A stretch of 64,000 nucleotides of DNA from assembly GCA_013146195.2 (NCBI GenBank), contig CM028377.1, positions 176,118,158 through 176,182,157 of the forward strand, in the 5' to 3' direction. The stretch is from Codonopsis lanceolata. Its lineage: Eukaryota; Streptophyta; Magnoliopsida; Asterales; Campanulaceae. The translations under genes and the position numbers were made by a program. The notes beneath the pieces are model-generated. The model was not told the origin of the DNA and did no database searches. It saw only the letters and a program-made list of their open reading frames with translations. How positions within the stretch are numbered: the first letter of the stretch is position 1; each line of letters starts with the position of its first letter. This document shows positions 54,867 through 64,000 of this stretch, piece by piece.

Positions 54867-56786
54867 TTAGGTGGTAATTCGGGTTGTAAAAGCAGAACTT
54901 ACGTTTTCAGAAACAACAATCTTTTCATTGTTTTCAAACTTGTGTTTCTTAGAGTGAAGATCTTTGAAAAACTTTGCATAAGCTGGAATATTTTTAATAA
55001 CATTAAGCAAAGGTAAATTAACATTCACTTTGGATAACATATTATAAATTTCCGTAAATTGTTTGTCCATTCGGTTTTCATAAGTCTTCTTGGAAAGCGG
55101 AATTGGAGGAACATAGGGTGGTGGAGCCACATAAGGTTCCTCTTCTTCTTGATCCAACTCTTTTTCAACTTCAATTGTATTATCTTTTTATTTTGAATTT
55201 CTTTTTCTTGTTCCTTATTTGGAACATCTACTTCTACTTCTACCTACTTCTTGATTACTTAATTCATTATTCTCTTTATTATTCTATCACTATCTTTTTC
55301 GATTTCTTTTTCAATTACCTTTTCGAATTTTCTATTGTAGCGGGCACTTTAGAAGAAGGATCGGGATCACTTACCTCTTCACCTATCACCTTACGCTTCG
55401 CAAGGCGGTGATTGACTTGGCTTGCTCGGTTTGACTAGGGAACTTCCTTCTTCTCTTTTATCAACTTCTGAATTTGCAATGTGTTTCTTTAGATTTTCAA
55501 TTTCTTCAAGCATGTACTTCATCAAGTTGCTTGACCTTTACTAACTACTTCTTGCTTGGGAACTTCTTCAATTCTCAACTGATTTTGATTTGGCAAGCGG
55601 TGGAGGTTGTGGTGGTTGAGGTTGGAATTGTTGAGGTTGCAAAGGCTTATTTCCTCCCAAGAAAAGTTAGGATGATTCCTCCAACCAGGATTATATGTGT
55701 TTGAATAGGGATCATTCCTTGGCCTTTGAGTACATATTCATAGCATTAGCTTTGTTCGAGAATACATAGCACTTGACGGACAAAAATTAGTAGCATGAGA
55801 ATATAATCCACATAAAGCGCATGCTTCTTGAATCTGTCAATTTTCAAATTGAGCTTGTGTATTTGAATTATCTTGCAATTGATATAGGCTTCTATTTTTA
55901 CCTCTAGCACTTTTACATTTGGGAATTAATACTTAGCATCTCAAATAATTCTTCTAGTGCTTACGGTGTCATTCTATTAATAGAACCACCGGTTGCACTA
56001 TCAACCATAGTTTGTAAGCTTTGGCGAAAGACCATGATAAAATTGAAGCACTAACACATGTTGAGCCAAATTATGATGAGGACACATAATGAGCAGATTT
56101 TTAAATCTATCCCATGACTCATGGAATGTTTCACCTGGTTCATTTTGAAATGACATGATTTGTTTTCTGTATTCAGTAAGAGATGCATGTTTGTAAAATT
56201 TACTCATAAACAAATCATATAATTGAGCCCAAGTATAAACACTATTTGGTGTTAGGTTCATAAACCATCTCTTTGCCAATTCTTTTAATGCAGGAAAATA
56301 TTTCATTTTGATTTGATCTTGATCAACCCTCCTAAAGGAAAAGTACTCATCATGTATTCATATTCTCTTAAGAAACCCGAGGATCTTCATGGGGCATCCC
56401 ATGAAAAGATGGTATGGCATTAAAATAATGACCTTTTAACTCAAAATTCCTAACAGCATCTGGCAAGACTAAACATGATGTCACAACATTTAATGAAGGT
56501 CTACTAAAGTCATTAATAGTTCTTTGATTTACCACTACTTCCATATTTCTTCTTGCAGGTTCTTCTTCTCTTTGATTCCTATTAACTGGGTCAACTAGGT
56601 TTTCAGGATTACGATTATTGTTATTTTCTTCCATTGTAGGATCAACCGAGGATCCTCTTGATTCAATTGGTCTTGATTATCAAACTCGAGAGCTAGATTT
56701 TCAAAAACTTCTTGATTTCTTCTAACAATATTTATATCTTGATTTAAGTCTACCAATTTAGGATTCAAAGATCTACGACCGTGCAT
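54867..56786 (-). pseudogene. gag: Athila gag, minus-strand copy
   Basis: Frames 56786-56595, 56634-56368, 56306-56001 and 55157-54867 follow each other with frame changes. The gag core is AKRWFMNLTPNSVYTWAQLYDLFMSKFYKHASLTEYRKQIMSFQNEPGETFHESWDRFKNLL (retrotransposon gag family, about 56270-56090). A zinc knuckle CALCGLYSHATNFC (CX2CX4HX4C) lies near 55825-55780. The N-terminal frame starts MHGRRSLNPKL, soon after the primer site. Gag forms the virus-like particle. Confidence 0.8.
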
Positions 56787-56936
56787 AAAAATAATTTAAA
56801 GCAATTTAAAAACAACTAACTATTAAAAATAAAATAAAATCTTTTTGTATTTTTTTTTTAAAAAACGAAAATTAAACTAAAAACTAAATTAAATTAAAAA
56901 CTACGCTACCTACAAACTAACTACGTGAACTAGCTT

Positions 56937-56955
56937 GTCCCCGGCAACAGCGCCA
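56937..56955 (-). other. Primer binding site, tRNA-Asp type
   Basis: Minus-strand TGGCGCTGTTGCCGGGGAC lies a few bases after the LTR end CATCGAACA, with AGTTTT between. This is the Athila hallmark (one mismatch to the usual GCCG). It proves the orientation and the inner end of the 5' LTR. Confidence 0.9.
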
Positions 56956-57861
56956 AAAACTTGTTCGATGTTTTAATTAATCTTTTTCCTTGCAAGTGGA
57001 CAAGACTATTATAGAATAGTATTGGAAGCAAGGGTCGAACCCACGAGACAAGTGATCACGAGCAGTGCAATTATTGATAGCAAATTATTAATCTAAAGGG
57101 GGTTTTTTATATTTAATTCTACTCTAATTTACTATTTATAGATGTTTAACTAATTAGACAGATAATAACGAGATATGAAGATCTTATGGTGGGTGGCAAT
57201 CTAGGATTACGGGTTTCACTTATATCTCCTTTATGTTCAATTCATAATAATGTCATTCAATGTCTTGGGTTCGTTCACTAAAAATAGATATAGTCTGTTG
57301 AACAATTGGTTCGAGCCTCCATCCCATAAAATTCATCCATTCCTATATCCTAAGCACAGGAACTATAATCTAGTCTGTCACCTAGATTTATGATCTATCT
57401 GTCACCTAGATCATGTAAGAACACGGTCCTAACTTATCACTCTCGTGCATCGATAGGTCCAATTTATTGTGTTGGTGAGCCGATTAATGCGACATATGCA
57501 CTTGGTCATGCGATTATCCGCACCTCTAAGCCTTTATTATTTGCGATTACATTCATTTGTTCAAAGCAAAATAATAATAGGGATTGATAAACAACACAAT
57601 CAACAAGCATTGAATAGAACATATATATGAGAATCAAAACATAAATTTGATACAAGTTACCTCCCACCTCCTAGATTATGGATGATTTAGTTCATCATAG
57701 ACAATGAACAGACACATGGAGATGATCGGAATACATGATTTGATCTTCAATACTTGAAATTACAAAATCTAACTATGTTATACAATCTAAAACTACCTAA
57801 AATCTATGAAAAGAGAGCTTCCAGTAGTCCTCCTTTTTGCTTTGGCTCGGCATCCGACTTC

Positions 57862-57869
57862 TATATATA
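57862..57869 (-). promoter_or_regulatory. TATA box of the Athila LTR
   Basis: CCCGAAGTATATATAGAAG on the minus strand, about 410 bp from the LTR start. Confidence 0.6.
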
Positions 57870-57929
57870 CTTCGGGAGTTGTAATTGAATCGAATATTGT
57901 GTGAAAATCCGAAAATTGGCGCATTCGAC

Positions 57930-58064
57930 CACCTTGCGGTCGCAGGTTTTGGTACCTTGCGTCGCAAGGTCTCGATGTGTCGCCTTGGAAATCTTGACTT
58001 CGGCTTTAAGTCGTCTTGCCTACCTTGCGGTCGCAAGGTGAGAGCACCTTGCGTCCGCAAGGTG
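57930..58064. promoter_or_regulatory. Four GC-rich dyads in the Athila U3
   Basis: CACCTTGCGGTCGCAGGT (57930, imperfect), ACCTTGCGTCGCAAGGT (57954-57970), ACCTTGCGGTCGCAAGGT (58022-58039) and CACCTTGCGTCCGCAAGGTG (58045-58064). The arms are constant and the centre varies from one to two bases. Selection on the arms would explain this. The same dyad is in the unrelated LTRs at 21.8 and 31.5 kb. Confidence 0.65.
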
Positions 58065-58277
58065 TCCGATTGACGACTTTCATTTTTCTTCATTTTTCCT
58101 TTTGGCCCTTCTTGAAATTTGCACTTAAAACCACGGAGTTTCGCGTATTTTCACTAATAACCTCGAAACTTACAAAACTCACCAAAAACATATATTAGTA
58201 ACTCAAAAGCCTCGTGAAATAGCCATAATTTAAGTCATAGAAGTATATAAAATCGACGTATAAAATACATCGATCCA

Positions 58278-59701
58278 TGTTATTGTTTTCTTGATGGGTT
58301 CTCGGGCTATCTCCAAATTTCTATAGCTCGGTCAAGAAAAACTACCTTCACTTGCGTATTGTACTTTTTGCTTTCGGGCGGATGCCATTTGAAGTTTGTG
58401 CAATGCTCATGACTTTCCAACGATGCATGATGGCCATTTTTGGGATATGGTGGAAAAGGGAATTGGGGTTTTCATGGATGACTTTTTCGGTATTTGGGGA
58501 TAATTTCGATAGTGCTTCTTGGAATCTCACCAAGGTGCTTGAAAGGAGCAAGGAGGTGAATCTTGTCTTAAATTGGGAAAAATGCCATTTCATGGTGAAT
58601 GAAGGTATTGTTCTTGGGCATAAAATTTCTTCCAAGGGTATAGAGGTGGATCGTGCCAAGATTGAAGTTATTGAAAAACTCCCTCCTCCAACAAATGTGA
58701 AATGTATTCGAAGCTTTCTTGGGCATGCGGGATTCTATCGCCGGTTTATCAAAGACTTTTCCAAAATTGCTAAGCCTTTATGCAATCTTTTGGAGAAGGA
58801 TGCTACTTTTGAGTTTGATGAAGATTGCTTGAAAGCTTTCGAAGCATTAAAGCAAAGATTGGTGTCGGCTCCAATTATCATGGCCCCCGATTGGTCCTTG
58901 CCATTTGAGTTGATGTGTGGTGCTAGTGACTATGCCATTGGGGCGGTTTTGGGTCAACGACGAGACAAAATCTTTCATGCGGTGTATTATGCAAGCAAGA
59001 CTCTCAATGATGCTCAACTTAATTATGCAACAACGGAGAAAGAGTTTCTTGCCATTGTCTTTGCGTTTGACAAGTTTCGGGCATATCTCTTTGGTTCGAG
59101 GGTTATTGTGTACACCGATCATTCGGCGATTAAGTATCTCTTTGCCAAGAAGCATGCTAAGCCCCGATTGATTCGGTGGGTGCTTCTACTCCAAGAATTT
59201 GACATTGAAATTTGTGACAAGAAGGGAACCGAGAATGTGGTAGCGGATCATTTATCTAGACTTGAGCAAGACGGGATCTCTTCTCCATCTCCTATCAAAG
59301 AAGACTTTCCGGATGAAAGCTTATTTTCTATCTCTTATGCCATGGTTGCATGGTATGCGGATTATGTCAATTACATTGTGAGCAACATTATCCCTTCGGA
59401 TTTCTCTTCATCTCAAAGGAAGAAATTTCTCCATGATGTCAAGCAATATATTTGGGAGGAGCCCTATTTATTCAAATTGGGGAAAGATCAAGTACTTCGG
59501 AGATGTATCCCTTTGGAGGAGCAAATTGCGGTATTGATCCATTGTCATTCTTCTCCTTATGGTGGCCACTTTAGTGGATCTCGGACGGCTTGTAAAGTTT
59601 TTCAATCGGGTTTCTTTTGGCCTTCTCTCTTCAAGGATGCTCATGAATTTGTGTTAAGATGTGATCGTTGCCAAAGAACCGGAAACATTTCGCCGCCATG
59701 A
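58278..59701 (+). CDS. pol: Athila reverse transcriptase - RNase H - integrase zinc domain, copy 2
   Basis: Similarity starts at 58278 in the RT palm (CFLDGFSGYLQIS), with early indels before 58352. From 58352 a single frame of 449 codons runs through NLVLNWEKCHFMVNEGIVLGH, GFYRRFIKDFSKIAKPLCNLL, the RNase H ASDYAIGAVLGQR and TDHSAIKYLFAKKHAKPRLIRW, ENVVADHLSRL, and the zinc region HCHSSPYGGHFSG to LRCDRCQRTGNIS. The RT catalytic FMDDFS is altered here to WMTFSVFGD. It ends at a TGA (59699-59701) that lies in the same frame as the integrase core downstream. Confidence 0.85.
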
Positions 59702-60640
59702 GATGCCGCTACAAGGATTCTTGAAGTTGAAGTCTTCGATGTTTGGGGGATAGATTTCATGGGACCATTCACTCCTTCATTCGGAAATTTATACATCTTG
59801 GTTGCCGTTGATTATGTGTCAAAATGGGTTGAAGCCGTAGCCCTCCCCACGAATGATGCCCGGGTGGTAACCAAGTTCTTGCAAAAGAATGTGTTCTCAC
59901 GTTTTGGAACCCCCCGAGTTATCATTAGTGATGGAGGCTCTCATTTTTGCAACCGGTTGTTCGATGGAATTCTAGCAAAATATGGAGTGAAGCACAAAGT
60001 AGCCACGACCTACCATCCTCAAACAAGTGGGCAAGTGGAGGTGACTAATAGAGAGATCAAACGGGTGCTTGAAAAAGTGGTGAACCTAAATCGCAAGGAT
60101 TGGTCCCAAAAGCTTGATGACTCACTTTGGGCAATTCGGACGGCATTCAAGACTCCTATTGGGATGACTCCGTATCAAATGGTGTTTGGAAAGTATTGCC
60201 ATCTCCCGGTAGAACTAGAGCATACGGCATATTGGGCTATCCAAAAGCTCATTTTTGACTTCAAGGCCGCCGGTGAGAAGAGATTATTGCAATTGGAAGA
60301 GTTGGAAGAGCTTAGACAAAGAGCCTACGACAATGCAAAATTGTATAAGGAGCGAATGAAGAAGTGGCATGACAAGCACATTTTGCCAAGATCTTTTCAT
60401 CCGGGACAACAAGTGCTTTTATACAACTCAAGGTTGAGACTCTTTCCGGGCAAGCTCAAATCCCGATGGTCGGGACCATTTTCGGTTGTTTCCGTTTCCC
60501 CTCATGGAGCGGTGGAAGTGAAAGATGATGCTACCCAATCAACATTCAAAGTCAATGGTCAACGCTTAAAGGCATATTTGGGTGGTGAATTGCAAAAGAA
60601 CGAACCTTCCATCCTCCTCAACGATCCGGAAACACAATGA
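59702..60640 (+). CDS. pol: Athila integrase core and C-terminus, copy 2
   Basis: Open from the TGA at 59699-59701 to 60640 in the same frame as the RT part. It has VFDVWGIDFMGPF (first Asp, about 59730-59767), VIISDGGSHFCNRLF (second Asp), QTSGQVEVTNREIKRVLEKVV (Glu), SLWAIRTAFKTPIGMTPYQMVFGK, RLRLFPGKLKSRWSGPF and a conserved end KVNGQRLKAYLGGELQ. The catalytic triad is complete. Only the TGA separates it from RT/RNase H. Confidence 0.87.
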   Translation, partial: DAATRILEVEVFDVWGIDFMGPFTPSFGNLYILVAVDYVSKWVEAVALPTNDARVVTKFLQKNVFSRFGTPRVIISDGGSHFCNRLFDGILAKYGVKHKVATTYHPQTSGQVEVTNREIKRVLEKVVNLNRKDWSQKLDDSLWAIRTAFKTPIGMTPYQMVFGKYCHLPVELEHTAYWAIQKLIFDFKAAGEKRLLQLEELEELRQRAYDNAKLYKERMKKWHDKHILPRSFHPGQQVLLYNSRLRLFPGKLKSRWSGPFSVVSVSPHGAVEVKDDATQSTFKVNGQRLKAYLGGELQKNEPSILLNDPETQ

Positions 60641-60907
60641 TGCGAGCAAGAAAGTCAAGCTAAAGACTTTAAATTAGAACTACTCACACCGGTTTTCTCT
60701 TTTTTCTCTTTTCATTTATTTGTTTTTATAGCTTTTGTATTTATATGCATATGTCGCTTTTCGAAGCCCTCCCGAGTTTGTGGGTTTATAGGGAGGAGTA
60801 TATAGTGTCCCCTCGCAAAAATATTTTTCTTTTTATTTGCTTTTCATGAGGTTATAGTGATTGTTACCTTGCCTTGGTATGCTCATGAACATTGAGGGCA
60901 ATGTTCG

Positions 60908-61812
60908 TGAAAGAACGTGATATCACAGATCCTCAATAGATGTCAATGTGAATACCAATGTTGCTGTGATTGTTGCAACAATGGCAGACACAATGAAAAC
61001 AGTAAATAATAGCAAAACAGTAGCAGCGGAAGATTGTATAAAACACAGCTTTCGAACGCAGATTTGTAAACAGGTTTAACCAAAAATAATCTACAAGTTT
61101 AATGCTTGTAGACTAAGCCTCAAGCCCACACAAATTTTACTAAAAACAATAATGTTTTTACAACGAATAGCTAGCAAAAATTCTCACAAGATAAAGTATC
61201 TTGGAGAACCAAAAATTCCACATAAACGACTAAACCAAACGTGGGAAGAAAAAAAGCTTCAGCTTCCTTAAAACAGAAACAGGAAGAACAAAAACGAAAC
61301 AGTTTTTCAGAACTCAAAGTAGCTGCTGATGTTGTAACATCAGATGCTACAATCGACTGCTGTGCAACTGGAAAAATTGCTTCAGAACTTCTGCAATATT
61401 GCTCTCAGCTTATACCTTCTTTTTCTTCTCTCTTAAGCTCTCTGTCTGCTCGAATTCCAGCCGTCTTTATATATGCAGCGTCTCCTACAAAGCCACGGCA
61501 AGGAAACACAATTCTACTAGGAAAGGGATTAGCTATAAAAGGAGAAATCAACACCTTTCCAATCTTAAAAGATAATCTTACCAAACATAATCAAATTCTG
61601 GATTCTTGGAATAATTAAGAGCTTTGGCAAGATTTAGTTACCAAGTTTGTATGACCGAAATCTTTTGAAAGATTTTTCTAATAAATATAAACTAAACTAA
61701 ATCTAACACAATAAATATTCTACATCCTAAATATTAACTAATTTAGAAAACCTTCTTTGACCAAGAAAGGTGAAAACAAGATGCAATAGGCCTTGCCTAT
61801 TTTACCCTTACA
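60908..61812 (-). mobile_element. Solo LTR inserted in the Athila 3' UTR
   Basis: 905 bp, ends TG...CA in either reading (TGAAAGAACG / CCTTACA), flanked by a perfect 5-bp duplication GTTCG (60903-60907 and 61813-61817). Copy 1 has the empty site. A TATA box CATATATAAAGAC on the minus strand (about 61475-61465) is some 340 bp from the minus-strand start TGTAAGGG, so the LTR lies on the minus strand. No internal region remains, so LTR-LTR recombination removed it. The family is probably copia-type, but this is uncertain. Confidence 0.82.
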
Positions 61813-62997
61813 GTTCGGTTCTAAGTTTGGGGGTGGGGTTAATATTATTTTTGCCCTCGATTTTTGAGAAAATTTTGAAAATTTTTAGAAAATTTCAAGC
61901 TAGTTTGGACCCCATTAATTATGCTTTGGTCATTCATCTCATCACTTTGGCGCTCATTGAGTTGTATGTGCATTATTTTCTTGGATTTGGCCTTGAGATT
62001 ATTATATGCATACTTGAGGATATTTTGTGATTTTTGTGCTAGCCTTTCCCTCATTCATGTTAAATAGCGCCCATGTGTGGATATCTTGATAATTTTTTTT
62101 AAGCTAAGCTCTAGCTTTGGTTGTGCATGTGTTATGAGTATCTTGTTGTGAGTTGTGATGCCGTTAGATGATCTTGAAATTGATGAATAGCTTGGTTTGT
62201 GAGTATGACAGTAGCATAATATAGGCCATGTTTGACTCGTTTGTGTCATATCGACCTACCCATGTTCACATTAAATCCCTAGTGTCCTATTTGAGCCTTA
62301 ATAAAAGAATGGTGTGTGCAAGAGCATACAATGACCCCCATTCGCCTTCATTTTGATCACCCGCATTAACTTATCCCATGAGCCTATACACTTTATCCAA
62401 CCCTTTGAGAGAGCACTTTGTGAAATGAATTTTTAAATTTATGTCTTAGAGGGAGTATGTGCTTCATGGAAATGTTGTTCTTCATGTATTGGTGTGGTGT
62501 GGTTTTTAATTTTGGTTGATGAGTTGGGGGTTGTTTATATTGTAAAAAGGGACCCTTGTGTATAAAAAAAAAAATTCAAAAGTGAAGGGCAACCCAAAAT
62601 TATGATCCATTTGTGCTTTAAAGTTATTCAAAGAGGGGTATTGTGGGTGAAAAATCATTTGTGGTAGTTTGATGTACTCTCAACCCCAAGTTCTTGATAT
62701 GTAAAAAAAAAAAAAAAAGAAAGAAAGAAGAAGCTAAGTTTGGGGGTTGTTGAGAAAAATGGTGAGTTATGATGGAGTATGTTGTCTCATGAAGTTAGAC
62801 TTGAGTATGATTTTGAAGGCTTCACTTGTGTTCTCTTGTCTTGATTTCCTTCCCTTCATTTGTAGCTCAACCTTGGCCTAAAGTTACAAGCTTGCAAAAG
62901 TCCTATTGATATTGTCATACCATGGGTTATTGCCTTGTGAAGTATTTATCTCTTTCGGTTTCATGGCTTATGCTTGGTATTTCATTGAACGTTCAAT

Positions 62998-63027
62998 CCT
63001 AAAGTTACAAGCTTGCAAAAGTCCTAT
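62998..63027 (+). repeat. 30-bp templated duplication at a deletion junction
   Basis: Exact copy of 62877-62906, placed where copy 1 has about 140 bp more sequence (49070-49207). The pattern of deletion plus a local copy is what template switching gives. Confidence 0.85.
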
Positions 63028-63117
63028 AGGATCTTGATTGAGTGTCTTCTTCATTCCATCTTTGTCTCGAGCTTATCCATAATCCATATCTCTCTTTGCT
63101 CGGGACGATCAAAGCTT

Positions 63118-63128
63118 AAGTTTGGGGG
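63118..63128 (+). other. Polypurine tract, Athila copy 2
   Basis: AAGTTTGGGGG just before the LTR start TGTTGATAAG at 63129. Confidence 0.8.
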
Positions 63129-64000
63129 TGTTGATAAGCTTATTATTTTATATTATTTTCATTAATTTTCCGGAATTTTATTGGTTATTTTGAGCTTTGG
63201 CTGATAATTAATTGCATTTGAGAGCCTATTTTTATGTATTTTTATGCTTCATGTAGGTATCTCAAAGATATTTGAGGTTGTATGGCTCAATACGTGCAAA
63301 TCGAAGACATCCCTGGCTCCAATGTTAAGTTTGGACACTTTCCGTTAAGTTCCGTTAAGAGTTTCAAAGCACATAACTTAACAGAGTTAACTGAGGACTA
63401 AACTGCAAAGTCTGGGGGCAAAAGGACTTCGACAGCCGCATTCAAGAAGGCAGAGGAACCGGAGCAACTTCTGAAACTCGGAGGGCAGCACTGAACAGCC
63501 GGCCATTCTTTCATTAATGCGTTGTCGCATTACGAAGCAGCCACGTCGCCTGGTCCCTTGTGGCCAACCCGCGTCCCTGCTATCCGGATCCAGCCTCACC
63601 CGCGCCTTCCTCGCTCCATTCCTGACCCTCCAGCCCTCTGTCCGGCCCACCAACCACCCTTCCAGCCCACTTATTCTCTCATCTCTCACCCATTTCCCAC
63701 CTGGGCGACCCGCAACCACCCAACCTCCCTGACGCTGACCCTGCCGCGACCCACTCCCTTTCCTTACCCCTTTTTACCCCCAAACTTCTTCTAAACTTCC
63801 AAAAATGCCCCCTTGAGTGCCCTAGTAGCACTTGATAGATACTGAGAGCATGAAAATTCGGCAGGTGGGATTGAGAAAAAGAACTGAAGGCTGAAACAAA
63901 GAAGGAATCTGAACACAAACTAAGGGAAGAAAAACTGGAAGCAAACAAGAGGAGCAACCACCAATTGCCATTCATTTCCTTTTCTTCCATTTTCTATCCC
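63129..64000 (+). mobile_element. 3' LTR of Athila copy 2, truncated by the window end
   Basis: Starts TGTTGATAAGCTTATTATT as in copy 1. The first 250 bp are close to 49315-49560; the rest is diverged and C-rich (63540-63790), giving long low-complexity frames on both strands that are not genes. Confidence 0.78.

Larger units (their letters stand above)
51010..56961 (-). mobile_element. Athila element, minus strand, internal region
   Basis: From the primer site at 56955-56937 to the pol end at about 51140 the order is gag, protease, RT, RNase H, integrase. The 5' LTR lies at 56962-58277; the 3' LTR is missing, because LTR of copy 1 abuts at 51009. It is a separate, more decayed copy than the plus-strand ones. 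The RT wording (FMDDFS, SGYNQIHVAPEDQEKTTFTCPFG) is typical of the Athila lineage. Confidence 0.85.
56962..58277 (-). mobile_element. 5' LTR of the minus-strand Athila
   Basis: On the minus strand it starts TGGATCGATGTATTTT at 58277 and ends CATCGAACA at 56962, 1316 bp. A TATA box TATATATA is at 57869-57862. GC-rich dyads (57930-58064) lie 60-200 bp upstream of it. Immediately beyond the start, at 58278, the plus-strand Athila RT of copy 2 begins in mid-domain. Confidence 0.75.
60641..63128 (+). other. Athila 3' untranslated region, copy 2
   Basis: Homologous to 47633-49314, but with a 905-bp LTR insertion (60908-61812) and a deletion of about 140 bp near 63000 filled by a 30-bp local duplication. 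AAGTTTGGGGG tracts are at 61823, 62736 and 63118. Confidence 0.82.

Noticed and set aside
61241..61618. 125-codon frame in the Athila 3' UTR
   Set aside because: It lies wholly within the solo LTR (60908-61812) and has no recognisable domain; it includes the LTR's TATA region on the other strand.
63387..63990. Overlapping Pro/Ser-rich frames on both strands
   Set aside because: C-rich LTR sequence of Athila copy 2; the corresponding part of copy 1 does not conserve them.

Overview
This is a plant nuclear window, most likely an angiosperm, made almost entirely of transposable elements. The evidence is the lineages present: plant Ty3/gypsy lineages (Athila, Tat/Ogre-like, Tekay/Del-like and a CRM-like chromovirus), a short-LTR Ty1/copia element, a TRIM, Mutator-like elements, hAT and Tourist-like MITEs, Helitron 3' ends and a tRNA-type SINE. 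I find no convincing single-copy host gene, no rRNA gene, no functional tRNA gene and no CRISPR. The species cannot be named from the sequence alone.

Layout. 1-9.1 kb: two Helitron 3' ends (388, 5919), a decayed minus-strand Ty3/gypsy pol (940-4422) with a MITE inside its protease/RT linker, an AT-rich duplicated block (4428-5583), and a Mutator-like element (7562-9059) with a 9-bp target duplication and an ORF. 9.1-15 kb: duplicated blocks around a complete Ty1/copia element (9636-14188) with two near-identical 193-194 bp LTRs, a tRNA-Met-type primer site and a TATAT target duplication. 15-20 kb: a dense cluster of small elements with readable target duplications: SINE, Tourist-like MITE, Mutator-type MITE, hAT MITE, and a 2.7 kb Mutator-like element whose right terminal repeat is split by a 752-bp hAT element. 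20-33 kb: long LTR fragments of Tekay/Del-like elements in both orientations, a TRIM, and the 3' end of a Tekay-like pol.

33-46.4 kb: the 3' half of a Tat-lineage element on the minus strand (RT, RNase H, a second archaeal-type RNase H, integrase, 3' LTR). Between integrase and LTR it carries two long genes on the opposite strand. One is a four-exon plant-mobile-domain (PMD) gene at 36504-39633. The other is a DUF7745/PMD-like ORF at 40334-42053 with its own TATA box and a GC-rich upstream block resembling the U3 of the element's LTR. This is the most interesting system in the window. A 100-N assembly gap (46413-46512) follows, and indels are concentrated on both sides of it.

46.5-64 kb: three Athila pieces. 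Copy 1 (plus, integrase tail to LTR, 46513-51009) abuts a minus-strand Athila (51010-56960, with primer site and 5' LTR to 58277). That in turn abuts copy 2 (plus, RT onward, 58278-64000). Copy 2 has a 905-bp solo LTR in its 3' UTR (target duplication GTTCG) and a template-switch scar.

Across three unrelated LTRs (21.8, 31.5 and 58 kb) a GC-rich dyad of the form ACCTTGCG-N-CGCAAGGT recurs. Most coding regions are broken by frameshifts. The only long readable frames are the antisense genes of the Tat element and the Athila pol of copy 2.
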